NCBI RefSeq assembly: GCF_036924515.1
Contig: NZ_JAZHRR010000001.1
Span: forward strand, 1,211,001-1,275,000
Length of the DNA stretch: 64,000 nt
Reading direction: 5' to 3'
Origin: Bradyrhizobium sp. AZCC 1610
GTDB taxonomy: Bacteria > Pseudomonadota > Alphaproteobacteria > Rhizobiales > Xanthobacteraceae
Position numbers and translations under genes: made by a program. The notes beneath the pieces were generated by a model. It was not told the origin of the DNA. It made no database searches and saw only the letters and a program-made list of their open reading frames with translations. Every line of letters begins with the position of its first letter. Within the stretch, counting starts at the first letter, position 1. Below, piece by piece: positions 55,403-63,632 of the stretch.

Positions 55403-56245
55403 TCAGTCCAACCTGAAGCCGATGCGCCTCACATAGGCGCCGAAGTCCGCGCGCTCGGGGTGCGAATATTGCCGCGCCTTATCCTCCGACCAGCCATAGG
55501 TTTCGGCCAATCCGAACTCCCTGACATAGCGTTGAGCCGCGTAAGGCTGGGCTGCCGCGCGGCGCCGATCATATGCCTCGATGGCATCATCGAGCCCGTC
55601 TTCCAGAAACGTGTTGTGATGCACGGTCACGGACAGCGGAAGCCGCATGCTGAGCTGCGGAGCCTCGGCAGGGTATCCCACAGCGATGCCGGCTACCGGG
55701 AAAACATGGTCGGGAAGTTTCAGGAGCTCTGACAGCACGTCGGAGTGATTGCGAACCGCGCTGACCGGACAGACGCCCAGGCCCTCAGCCTCGGCCGCGA
55801 TCACGAACGCGGACAGGGCAATCGCGGCATCGACAGCGGCATTGAAGAAGGCATCAAGGTGATCGTTGGCGAAATGCCTGTCGCGCAGTGTGTGGATTCG
55901 ACGCTGTCGCCGATTGTTGCCGCAGAAGATGAGAAGGCTCGGAACGTTTGCCAGCCATTTCTGGCCTAGCGGTCCGTCTGCCAGGAGCGCGCCGATCCGG
56001 GATTTCAGGGACGGCGCGTCGATGATGATGATGTCGCGCTGCTGGAGGTCGCTTTTGGTCGGGGCGCATAACGCCAGGGCACATAGCCGCTGCAAGGTCC
56101 GGTACGGAATGGTATCGGACCGGAATTTTCGTACCGAGCCGCGAGCCGCCAACTGACGGAGGAGGGACGGTGCGTCGCCGCCGAATTCCACATCCGCAGC
56201 ATCAGGACCGAAGCGATCGACAAACGGGGTTCTCGAATTGGACAT
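55403..56245 (-). CDS. Nitroreductase-family flavoprotein
   Basis: 280 residues. NfsA/FRP-like fold: R-GSVRKF near residue 35 for FMN phosphate binding, a central AAVDAAIALSAFVIAAEAEGLGVCPVS helix and the final VAGIAVGYPAE motif. Reduces nitro groups, quinones or other acceptors with NAD(P)H; substrate unknown. Start is uncertain: the frame is open to 56299, and Met codons at 56299, 56272 and 56245 are possible. I chose 56245, which has GGAGA upstream. Confidence 0.82.
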   Translation of the reverse strand: MSNSRTPFVDRFGPDAADVEFGGDAPSLLRQLAARGSVRKFRSDTIPYRTLQRLCALALCAPTKSDLQQRDIIIIDAPSLKSRIGALLADGPLGQKWLANVPSLLIFCGNNRRQRRIHTLRDRHFANDHLDAFFNAAVDAAIALSAFVIAAEAEGLGVCPVSAVRNHSDVLSELLKLPDHVFPVAGIAVGYPAEAPQLSMRLPLSVTVHHNTFLEDGLDDAIEAYDRRRAAAQPYAAQRYVREFGLAETYGWSEDKARQYSHPERADFGAYVRRIGFRLD

Positions 56246-56380
56246 CTCGAAGGTCTCCAGGGCGCTGCTCATCAACGTCAGGTTCGCACGAGAGATCATA
56301 AAATATTCGGTTGCGTTTTGCAGCGCTTCGGAGCCGAATGATCGAAAAGACCGTGCCGCTTCCGGGGAAGGATGATTGCC

Positions 56381-57592
56381 ATGGATATGAAACTGTCACC
56401 CGAGCAACTGAAGCTCCGCAGCGTCGCGCGTGAATTGGCCGAAACCGAATTCGCGCCGAAGGCCGCGGAGATCGACCGGACCGAAGCCTACCCTTTCGAC
56501 AACGTGGCTGCTCTGAAGGCCGCGGGCTTCATGGGCTACACGATTCCGACATCCTATGGCGGTCGGGGAGGAAGTTACTTCGAGGCCGCCCTGATCATCG
56601 AGGAAATGGCGCGGGTATGCGGGGCGACGGGGCGCATTACGGTCGAGGCCAACATGGGCGCCATCTCCGCGGTCATGCAGTATGGCACCGAAAAGCAGAA
56701 GCGGCTGGGAGCTGATCTCGTTCTTTCGGGCGACAAGCCCGCGATTTGCATCACCGAGCCGGAAGCCGGATCGGCGGCGACCGAGATGACGACGCGCGCA
56801 GACAAGCACGGCAACACTTACGTCATCCGAGGCAAGAAGCATTGGATCACGGGCGGTGGGGTCTCCATGCTCCATCTGATCTTCGCCCGTGTATTCGACG
56901 AGCGGGGCGAAGAGCAGGGGATCGGCGGCTTCCTCGCACTCAAGGGGACTCCCGGCTTGATCATCGGCAAACGCGAACCCGCAATGGGCCTCCGCGGTAT
57001 CCCCGAAACCGAGATCATCTTCGAAAACCTGGAAATCCCTGAGGATATGCTGGTGCTGCCGCCGCGCGGGCTCCGGCGTGGCTTTGCCGACCTCATCGAT
57101 GCGTATAACAGCCAACGGGTCGGCGCCGGAACAGTCGCGCTCGGGCTCGCGCAGGGTGCGTTTGAGAAGGCCGTGATCTTCGTGAAGGAGCGCAAGCATT
57201 TCGGACGGCCGATCGCCGAATTCCAGGGCCTGCAGTGGATGCTGGCCGACATGGCGGTGGCGCTCAATGCAGCGAGACTGTCGCTTCATCAGGCTGCCCT
57301 TAGCGCGGATCCTTTTCCGGATCCTCTTCTCGCGGCGCAGGCGAAGATCATCGCGTCCGAGACGGCCAACACGGTCACGAACCAGGCCCTCCAACTGTTC
57401 GGTGCCAGAGGCTACTCGCGGGATTATCCGCTCGAACGCATGGTTCGGGATGCCCGCATGTTCACGATTGCCGGCGGCACGGCGCAGGTGCTGAGGACGA
57501 TGGTGGCGTCCAGGATTCTCGACACAAAAATCCCGCAGACCCGCAACGGATATTTGGAGGCGGTTCAGGCTCCGTCTCTCGCGGCGAAGTAA
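56381..57592 (+). CDS. Acyl-CoA dehydrogenase homologue without the usual catalytic Glu
   Basis: 403 residues with the normal three-domain layout: helical N-terminus, beta middle domain (CITEPEAGSAATEM, WITGGGVSM) and C-terminal helices (GYSRDYPLERMVRDARMF). Where classic enzymes have I-Y-E-G-T-S-E with the catalytic base, this one has I-A-G-G-T-A-Q, so the Glu is a Gly. Two other explanations are possible: the base sits elsewhere, as in isovaleryl-CoA type enzymes, or the reaction differs, as in 3-sulfinopropionyl-CoA desulfinase. The start is the ATG at 56381; 56372 is also possible. Confidence 0.8.
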   Translation: MDMKLSPEQLKLRSVARELAETEFAPKAAEIDRTEAYPFDNVAALKAAGFMGYTIPTSYGGRGGSYFEAALIIEEMARVCGATGRITVEANMGAISAVMQYGTEKQKRLGADLVLSGDKPAICITEPEAGSAATEMTTRADKHGNTYVIRGKKHWITGGGVSMLHLIFARVFDERGEEQGIGGFLALKGTPGLIIGKREPAMGLRGIPETEIIFENLEIPEDMLVLPPRGLRRGFADLIDAYNSQRVGAGTVALGLAQGAFEKAVIFVKERKHFGRPIAEFQGLQWMLADMAVALNAARLSLHQAALSADPFPDPLLAAQAKIIASETANTVTNQALQLFGARGYSRDYPLERMVRDARMFTIAGGTAQVLRTMVASRILDTKIPQTRNGYLEAVQAPSLAAK

Positions 57593-57840
57593 TCACGATG
57601 AGACCGCGCGGTATTCGGAATGCGCAAGTAACCATGGAAGTCGCTGAACGTCGTCGTACCTGCACCAGAAAAGCCGGCGGTACAGCCTGGACCACGCCCG
57701 CATTGCTGCAATCGGAGCGAAACGAAAGGTAGCGGGATGATGCTGCAAGGCGGGCATAGTTGCGGCGCACAAACAGTTTCGCTTTGAACAAGCTCGAATC
57801 TAGGCAAAGCTTCGTTAGCGACATGTCATTGGGGATGAGC

Positions 57841-57957
57841 ATGGACGTTGTGGAGCTTGTAATTTACGGCTTGCTGGCCATTTGGGGGCCGCCTTTGCTG
57901 TTTGTGGCCTTCCTGCTGAGGCCGATCAAACAAGCTGTCCCACGATCCAGACGATGA
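57841..57957 (+). CDS. Possible 38-residue membrane peptide
   Basis: One hydrophobic segment (VVELVIYGLLAIWGPPLLFVAFLL) then a basic tail (RPIKQAVPRSRR). GGGGATG lies before the ATG; earlier in-frame ATGs exist at 57823 and 57835. The positive tail fits a small inner membrane protein. Confidence 0.4.
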   Translation: MDVVELVIYGLLAIWGPPLLFVAFLLRPIKQAVPRSRR

Positions 57958-58012
57958 GCAATAGCCCGCCGGCCATGGCAACCACGACAGCGATCAAGTA
58001 GCTTGCGTTCAT
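57926..58012 (-). CDS. Possible 28-residue membrane peptide
   Basis: ATG frame of 28 residues, almost wholly hydrophobic (YLIAVVVAMAGGLLLIVWIV). It overlaps the end of the peptide frame on the other strand. No clear ribosome binding site. Could be chance. Confidence 0.25.
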   Translation of the reverse strand: MNASYLIAVVVAMAGGLLLIVWIVGQLV

Positions 58013-58043
58013 CCATGTGTGGCGCACTGGCGATCCAAAGAAC

Positions 58044-58080
58044 AAAGCCGCCAAGCGGAGTATATTCGCCTGGCGGCTTT
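58044..58080. terminator. Bidirectional hairpin terminator candidate
   Basis: Perfect 10-bp stem AAAGCCGCCA / TGGCGGCTTT with a 17-base loop, symmetrical for both strands. It separates the small membrane frames from the toxin-antitoxin operon. Confidence 0.55.
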
Positions 58081-58297
58081 GCTGGTGTGGGCCCGAACGC
58101 TTGGGGAAATTGTCCGGTACTCAATCCACAGCCCAGCTTGAGGGCGCTGCAACCGAACTCGCGGCTTAACCTAACCGGTCAACCTTACCGACCTCGATCC
58201 TCCGGAGCCGATGGTCCGGATCCTTCCTGCCGAGACCGGCGACGACGCGCCCGTGCCGGGCGATGAAGCGGACTTGCCGGACACCCTGGTCGGCCAC

Positions 58298-58717
58298 TCA
58301 TTCGTCCCACGGATTGAATAGCGGCACGCCAAATAACGTAAAATCCTTGACGTTGCGCGTGACTAGCATGAGGTCTTTGGCGAGCGCGGTCGCCGCAAAG
58401 AAGCCATCCATAACGGACAGCGCAACGCCGCTTCGGCCCTGCGCCATTAGGTCGCCCCAGTGCTCGGCAACCGCGTGATCGATCGGCAGGATCCGGTCGC
58501 CAAAGCGTGCCGGCAGATCGTTGGCGAGCCAGGCGGCCAACGCGGCGCGTCGGCGGGCGTCGTCCATCAAAGCAATGCCGCGCCGAAGTTCAGCGATCGA
58601 AGCGACACTGATGAACACCCGGTCCTCGTCGACGGCATCAAGCCAGCCGAGCACCTTCAGATCGGGCGCCGGTCGCTGCACCTCCGACAGCACGTTAGTA
58701 TCGAGCAGGAGGTTCAC
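58298..58717 (-). CDS. vapC: VapC-type PIN-domain toxin
   Basis: 139 residues with a PIN ribonuclease fold: first acidic residue in LLLDTNVLSE (Asp6), Glu in SIAELRRGI, and Asp in SVMDGFFAATAL. VapC toxins cleave tRNA or rRNA. It follows the antitoxin gene with a 4-base overlap (ATGA). The catalytic acidic residues appear intact. Confidence 0.9.
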   Translation of the reverse strand: MNLLLDTNVLSEVQRPAPDLKVLGWLDAVDEDRVFISVASIAELRRGIALMDDARRRAALAAWLANDLPARFGDRILPIDHAVAEHWGDLMAQGRSGVALSVMDGFFAATALAKDLMLVTRNVKDFTLFGVPLFNPWDE

Positions 58718-58998
58718 AACTTCACATCACGGGGCGTGTCGCGCTGGCGGTCCAGCTCGAGATCGGCACCGCGCAGCGGCGACGCGAGCAGGAACTCGGC
58801 CAGGGTGCCTTTGCGCGCCGTCTTGCGCGCCCATTCCTCGGCGGAGACGATCACCGCGCTCGGCTTGCCGTTGCGGGTGATGGTTTGGGGACCGGCCTGG
58901 GCACGATCAACCACCTCCGAGAGCCGCGCCTTGGCACCGGCGAGAGTCCAAGTGCCGCCAGGAGGCGGCGAGGAGGGCGTCTTGTTGGCCTTCGTCAT
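58714..58998 (-). CDS. Phd/YefM-type antitoxin
   Basis: 94 residues. TWTLAGAKARLSEVVDRAQAGPQTITRNGKP is the Phd/YefM DNA-binding region; the acidic C-terminus (ADLELDRQRDTPRDVKL) should wrap the toxin. GAGGG precedes the ATG at 58998; the open frame extends further. Probably represses its own operon through the repeats just upstream. Confidence 0.88.
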   Translation of the reverse strand: MTKANKTPSSPPPGGTWTLAGAKARLSEVVDRAQAGPQTITRNGKPSAVIVSAEEWARKTARKGTLAEFLLASPLRGADLELDRQRDTPRDVKL

Positions 58999-59010
58999 GT
59001 CAAAACCCTC

Positions 59011-59037
59011 AATGACCAATATGACTATCATGACTAT
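59011..59037 (-). promoter_or_regulatory. Repeat-containing operator of the toxin-antitoxin operon
   Basis: Two direct copies of ATGACTAT (59021-59028, 59030-59037, plus-strand text) and a related AATGACCA (59011-59018), directly upstream of the antitoxin gene. This is the usual place for Phd-type autoregulation. Confidence 0.55.
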
Positions 59038-59389
59038 ATATGGGAACGAGCGCGCTGTGCAATAGCTGTGCAATATAGGTAAGCTACGACTTCAGAAGGG
59101 TAATTCCCTAAGGGAGAGACGGTGCCGCGTGCCACTCTCAGCGCGGATCCCGAGGGCCATCCGCCGTGCGGTTTGGCGGCGCGAAGGTTTGGCGTCGATC
59201 CCCCAATCGGCGCCGAAGGCAAAATTCGACCGAGTTCGTTAGCCTTAAATTATTGATGCCAGGGGGAGGTGCTGGCCCTTCCGTTCGAAAAGCGCGAGTT
59301 GGATAAAACTGTAACGGTCGGTTTGAGCGGTGGGCAATAGTCCTGCCGCCAAATGCCCCAGAGCCCGCGAGAGGCTTCTGGGGTGTTTG
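59038..59389. other. Intergenic stretch
   Basis: About 350 bases with no supported gene. Its right edge holds the hairpin at 59356-59383. Confidence 0.45.
59356..59383 (+). terminator. Hairpin immediately before a small gene
   Basis: Stem CCCCAGA / TCTGGGG around a 14-base GC-rich loop, followed by TGTTTGATGTTTTC. It looks like a terminator, yet the ATG at 59390 starts 7 bases later, so it may hide the ribosome binding site (GGGGTG) of that gene. Confidence 0.5.
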
Positions 59390-59695
59390 ATGTTTTCACG
59401 TGACCTGGCAGGCCCGACAAGCAGGGATGCGATTGACGGCCTTGATGCGATCGCCCATGCGCTCGATCAGGGCTTTGATCCTGCCCACAGCAAGAGCTCA
59501 AGGCTCGGCGACTTCCTTGCGATCGCGGCAGGCTGGCTCGTTCTTGGGGCGATCATTTTTTACCCCGGTCTCCAACTCGCTGCGATCGTGGTCTGCGCGG
59601 CTTTCCTCGCAACGCGCTCGTTCGCGCGTCTCATCCTTGGCCCCAGCCCGTCCAGCAGGCAGCAGCCCGAAATCCGGGCTGTGCTGGCCTCCTAG
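59390..59695 (+). CDS. Small membrane protein, unknown function
   Basis: 101 residues with a soluble N-terminal half (AIDGLDAIAHALDQGFD) and two close hydrophobic stretches (FLAIAAGWLVLGAIIFYPGLQLAAIVVCAAFL). No family recognised. Its stop touches the end of the convergent glycosyltransferase gene. The start at 59390 is uncertain because a hairpin overlaps the ribosome binding site. Confidence 0.5.
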   Translation: MFSRDLAGPTSRDAIDGLDAIAHALDQGFDPAHSKSSRLGDFLAIAAGWLVLGAIIFYPGLQLAAIVVCAAFLATRSFARLILGPSPSSRQQPEIRAVLAS

Positions 59696-61186
59696 CTATT
59701 CGGCACCCTCGGGCACCGCCGGCCGCGGCAAGGTGAGGTCGCCCATGTGAACCGGGTAGGAGTGGGACGTCTTGTCCCAAACGAGGGCTGTGCCGGATAT
59801 CCGGTGGCTGGCGTAGATGCGCACGGCGCGCCACGTCGCAAAGAAGTTGACGAAATTGCCAACGACAAGCCTCGGCGCGGCCATCAGGGCATGACGCACA
59901 TTGTAAATCATGCCCGTGAACGTCATTCGGTTGAACAAACGCCAGACCAGAAACAGGAAGTTTGCGAAAAACATCCATACCGCCCAGTCCTGGGACAGCA
60001 GGGCATAAACAAACTGCTTTTCGGGGTCGAAAACCGCCCGATAGAGTTCGAACACGGTCAGATTGGCGAGCGCAAAATAGGCGAGCATGACGGCCGGGCT
60101 GGTGATCACGCCCTTTCTGTCTCGCGCCAGAAAATACTTTGTCCCGAGCGAGCCTTTCCAGCCGTGCTCTTCGGAGCCCTGGAAAACGATGCCGAGCAGC
60201 CAGCGCGCGCGTTGGCGATAGGCGGCCTCAAGGCCTGACGGGAAGAATTCGCGGGTCGCCACCGGAAGGGTCCGGTGGAGAATGCCGGGGTTACCGCTGT
60301 CGATATCGATGTCGATCGCATAGTTGGCCGGATAGGCGATGAATGCGGAATTGAACCCGAGTTCCGAGACGCGAAACGCGATGTCGTAGTCTTCCGTAAA
60401 CGATGACGTGCGGAAAGCCTCGCCCTGATTCTGATCGTTGAGATGCTGGATCGCCTCCCGGCTGAAGCATGCGGAGACGCCGGCGCAGGGAATGACGCCG
60501 CTGAGCCGCTGCCGGACCTCGAGGTCCTTGGTGTGCATCTCGGCGAATTCATCCATGTAGAGGCCCGCGATCATCGAAGTGATCGGCCGGGAGAACGAGT
60601 AAACCGGCAACTGAATGAAGTGGTAGATGTCGACCAGCTTGTTGAAGAGCTTGAGCTCCAGCGGATGAATGAGGTCCTCGGAATCGTGCATCACGATTCC
60701 TGCAAACTGGATGCGTTGCTCGGCCTCGAACGTGAAGATGTCGGAGATCGTCTGGTTCAGGCAGTCGGCCTTGCTGGTCGGGCCGTCATGCGGGACCAGC
60801 ACCATATGGATGTTCTTGTACAGCCCCTGCGCCTTGCGCACTTCGGCCTGGGTCAGGGGATCGTTCAGATAGACGCCGACGAAGTAGTGCGCGTGCTCGT
60901 AGCGCACGAGCCGGGAGTTCGATGACAGCATCGAAAAAATGACGTCGTGCTCCTTCCAGCACGGCACCATGATGGCGATGGGGCGCTCGGGGATTTGCTC
61001 GAGAATCTCCACGCTCGGCAATTCCTTGGACTTGCTGTCGGCCGTGCCCATCAGCCTGCTGCTCCAATACAGCAGGTCCACCACGAGGTCGTCGATGCTG
61101 GAGATCGCGATGATGACACCCGCGATCAACATCAGAATTTCGACGACATAGAGATATTGAAAGATGAAGGAGGGGGCTTGTGTCAT
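59696..61186 (-). CDS. NfrB-like membrane glycosyltransferase, family 2
   Basis: 496 residues. One N-terminal span, a GT2 catalytic domain (IAIMVPCWKEHDVI; MHDSEDLIHP as the metal-binding acidic motif; TEDYD as catalytic acid region; QRARWLLG), and three or four C-terminal spans. This matches the N-terminal part of NfrB, the inner membrane synthase of the N4-phage-receptor glycan, but it ends before NfrB's C-terminal MshEN-type domain. The 3-base gap to wecB suggests the product uses UDP-ManNAc. In processive synthases the QxxRW motif is typical, as seen here. Confidence 0.82.
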   Translation of the reverse strand: MTQAPSFIFQYLYVVEILMLIAGVIIAISSIDDLVVDLLYWSSRLMGTADSKSKELPSVEILEQIPERPIAIMVPCWKEHDVIFSMLSSNSRLVRYEHAHYFVGVYLNDPLTQAEVRKAQGLYKNIHMVLVPHDGPTSKADCLNQTISDIFTFEAEQRIQFAGIVMHDSEDLIHPLELKLFNKLVDIYHFIQLPVYSFSRPITSMIAGLYMDEFAEMHTKDLEVRQRLSGVIPCAGVSACFSREAIQHLNDQNQGEAFRTSSFTEDYDIAFRVSELGFNSAFIAYPANYAIDIDIDSGNPGILHRTLPVATREFFPSGLEAAYRQRARWLLGIVFQGSEEHGWKGSLGTKYFLARDRKGVITSPAVMLAYFALANLTVFELYRAVFDPEKQFVYALLSQDWAVWMFFANFLFLVWRLFNRMTFTGMIYNVRHALMAAPRLVVGNFVNFFATWRAVRIYASHRISGTALVWDKTSHSYPVHMGDLTLPRPAVPEGAE

Positions 61187-61189
61187 GAG

Positions 61190-62377
61190 TTAGGACGCGT
61201 GGTGAAGCTGAATGATTTCGGCGGAGCGCATTTGCGGCGGCAGGACGAATTGCCGATAGAGGGCCTCGACGATCCGCTTGCTGGCGTGGCCATCGCCATA
61301 GGGAAATACCGGCCGGGCCATGCGGGCGTATTTGGCGCTGTTCTTGTGCAGCTCGAACAAGGCACCGAATACCGCCTCGCGCGAAGTCCCGACCAGTTCG
61401 ACAACCCCTGACGCCACCGCCTCGGGCCGCTCGGTTACGTCGCGCAACACCAGAACGGGCTTGCCGAGCGCGGGCGCCTCTTCCTGAAGGCCGCCGCTGT
61501 CGGTCACCACGCACCAGGCATTCTGTATCGCGGCGACGATGTCGCGGTAGCCCAGCGGATCGACCAGCTTGATCCGGGGATGCGCCGAAAGAATTTCAAT
61601 GGCCGTTTCGCGCGCGTTTGGATTGGGATGAACCGGAAAATACACCGCAACGTCGGGGGTGAGATCCACGAAGGCCTTGATCGCGGTAAACGCGTCCCGC
61701 AGCGGCGCGCCAAAATTCTCGCGTCGATGCGCCGTGAGGAGGATGGTTCGCAACCTGGGAAAGTCGGCGGGCGGCGCCGGCTTCGAGGCCGCGACTTCGA
61801 GCAATGAATCGATCACGGTGTTTCCCGAAACGAGGATCTTGTCCCGCGAAATGTTCTCTCGCACGAGGTTCTGTGCCGCGGCCGATGTGGGCGCGCAGTG
61901 AAGGGATGTGGATACGGCGATCGAACGGCGGTGAAATTCCTCGGGGAAGGGCGCGTCAAGGCTTGGCGTGCGCAGCCCGGCCTCCACATGCACAAAGGCG
62001 ATCTTGCGGTAGAACGCCGCAATCGACGACGCATAGGCCGTTGTCGTGTCTCCCTGGGCCAGAACGCAATCCGGCCGAACCTCGCCGAAATATTTGTCCA
62101 GGCGGCGAATGAGCTGGCTGGCGAGCACTGCCGGCGTGCGGCAATTGCTTCGATGCGGGATGGAGTAGTCTGGATGGAGGCCGAATTCGGCAAGGGTGCT
62201 GTCTAGCAGATCGCTCTGTTGGCCGGATGTTACGATCCGAACGATCGCCCACTCGGCTTCGCGCAGCCTGCGGATGATGGGGGCTACCTTGATGACTTCA
62301 GGCCGGGTGCCAATAACAAAGACAAAAGTGCGGACAGGCGTCGAGTGGCTGAAATGCTCTCTGCGGGGGTGATGCAT
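61190..62377 (-). CDS. wecB: UDP-GlcNAc 2-epimerase, non-hydrolysing
   Basis: 395 residues, normal length. Motifs: GTRPEVIKVAPIIRRL, QGDTTTAYASS, VHVEAGLRT, TAHRRENFG, TDSGGLQEEAPALGKPVLVLRDVTERPE and a final YGDGHASKRI. It interconverts UDP-GlcNAc and UDP-ManNAc in the cytoplasm. The region FPEEFHRRS departs from the common FPEE-x-NR, a small oddity near the substrate site. Situated directly before the glycosyltransferase, so the pair probably makes a ManNAc-containing polysaccharide. Confidence 0.92.
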   Translation of the reverse strand: MHHPRREHFSHSTPVRTFVFVIGTRPEVIKVAPIIRRLREAEWAIVRIVTSGQQSDLLDSTLAEFGLHPDYSIPHRSNCRTPAVLASQLIRRLDKYFGEVRPDCVLAQGDTTTAYASSIAAFYRKIAFVHVEAGLRTPSLDAPFPEEFHRRSIAVSTSLHCAPTSAAAQNLVRENISRDKILVSGNTVIDSLLEVAASKPAPPADFPRLRTILLTAHRRENFGAPLRDAFTAIKAFVDLTPDVAVYFPVHPNPNARETAIEILSAHPRIKLVDPLGYRDIVAAIQNAWCVVTDSGGLQEEAPALGKPVLVLRDVTERPEAVASGVVELVGTSREAVFGALFELHKNSAKYARMARPVFPYGDGHASKRIVEALYRQFVLPPQMRSAEIIQLHHAS

Positions 62378-62715
62378 GCCTTGCTTTCAAAAAGATCGCA
62401 TCGTCCCCACGACACGACTACCGACCGAAATGCCGTTACATCACCACTAAACCCGACGGCAGCATTAGAAATCGCTGGTGTTTTAGCCAGCAACCAAGAA
62501 TTAGACAATTGATTTAAATGGATTTTCGGAGATTGCCGTAGTAATCCGGAGAAGACTTGGATGCATGGTAAATACTCTCGCCCGTATTTATACGGTCAGT
62601 ATAATGTTTGGCATCTTTGTCGCGTGTCGAGATCGAGTCCGACGAGTGAGGACGGCTGGCCGGATCGACGCGAGGGCGTTTGCTGATTTTGCAATAGTGG
62701 CTGGGCGTTGATCGG
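62378..62715. other. Upstream region of the wecB operon
   Basis: 338 AT-richer bases with no supported gene; it contains the inverted repeat at 62582-62595. Confidence 0.45.
62582..62595. promoter_or_regulatory. Inverted repeat CCGTAT-TT-ATACGG
   Basis: Perfect 6-bp arms with a 2-base centre, 205 bases before wecB. A candidate operator for the glycan operon. Confidence 0.4.
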
Positions 62716-62907
62716 TTAATTCTGGCTTCGTTTTAAAGTAAGCATTTGCGAATTGGTCGTCGGCAAACCGCTAGCGTTCATGTAGCTGCAGTGAAGAGAG
62801 CGGTTGGGTGGACTTCCGAAAGAAATCATGATGTCGAGTTCCGCTTTGCGAATCTCTTTGCGAAGTTTCTGAATCTCAAGATAGGCTTTCGAAATATCGA
62901 CCGACAT
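62716..62907 (-). CDS. Possible small coiled-coil protein
   Basis: 63 residues with a charged helix (AYLEIQKLRKEIRKAELDIMIS) that looks protein-like. The frame extends to 62934. No clear ribosome binding site or family. Confidence 0.35.
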   Translation of the reverse strand: MSVDISKAYLEIQKLRKEIRKAELDIMISFGSPPNRSLHCSYMNASGLPTTNSQMLTLKRSQN

Positions 62908-63109
62908 GATCGTAATCTCAACCGAGCATTGCAAATTGAACCATTAACTCAGCGCTTGGCTGGGTCACACGTAGCAATAGAACCGCCAATAGCATAGCGC
63001 TGCAATGCCATACAAATGGGCTTGCAAATGGGCTTGCCTAATCGTCCGCGATTTTCGTCCGGCGCGCGATCGCGATGCAAGCGCTGAAAACTCTTCCGGG
63101 GCTGCTGGT

Positions 63110-63319
63110 TTAGCGCAGGGCGCCGCGTTTTACCGCGTAGACAAAGTGATTGACGAATACCTCGAGGCCGTCGCGTCGATTTCCCTCGAGGTTTTCGGCG
63201 GCCGAACGAAGCGAAGGATGCGGCCGTTGTTCAATAGCATCCAAATCCGCGGAAACCGCCTCGAGGGCGTATCGCAATCGTCTCAAATCGGAGCTGAGTT
63301 TGGTGTCCACGGCCGCCAC
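63110..63319 (-). CDS. Possible small helical protein
   Basis: 69 residues starting at GTG with GAGGG 9 bases upstream. Heptad-like helix (LSSDLRRLRYALEAVSADLDAIEQ), then a short globular part. No family recognised. Confidence 0.4.
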   Translation of the reverse strand: MAAVDTKLSSDLRRLRYALEAVSADLDAIEQRPHPSLRSAAENLEGNRRDGLEVFVNHFVYAVKRGALR

Positions 63320-63632
63320 CGCAAAACCCTCAAATTAACCAATTAAAGGTAAAACATATGTGATAATATTGTGGCGGTCAACGCGACAATTAAAAAGTCA
63401 TCAGCGATTTTCGAAGCTTACCGGATAAAGTCGCCTTGCCGCATCTGATTTGGCAGTCCCTTGCGGTCTCGAAATTCTCGAAGTTTGATTGAATCTCAAA
63501 GGCGGGGACGTCCGGACTGAGGCTGATGCCCGCTTTGCTTCCAAAGCGAAGTATTTGCTGCGCAGCAGCTGTCCAGCACGGTACGAAAAAAAGCCGCCTT
63601 GCGGCGGCTTCTCAATCCAATCGGAGCGCTGA
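63320..63632. other. Intergenic stretch with a terminator
   Basis: 313 bases without a gene; the terminator of the PEP-CTERM gene lies at 63591-63610. Confidence 0.5.
63591..63610 (-). terminator. Rho-independent terminator of the PEP-CTERM gene
   Basis: Perfect 8-bp stem AAGCCGCC / GGCGGCTT with a 4-base loop. Read on the minus strand it is followed by a T-run (T continuing to about 63585), 23 bases after the stop codon. Confidence 0.8.

Noticed and set aside
56396..57394. 332-codon frame opposite the acyl-CoA dehydrogenase
   Set aside because: Shadow frame caused by high third-position GC of the true gene.
62983..62997. GCATAG at 62992-62997 as a box in the right part of the window
   Set aside because: Most bases of the GCCGAA half are wrong, and no gene start is suitably placed.
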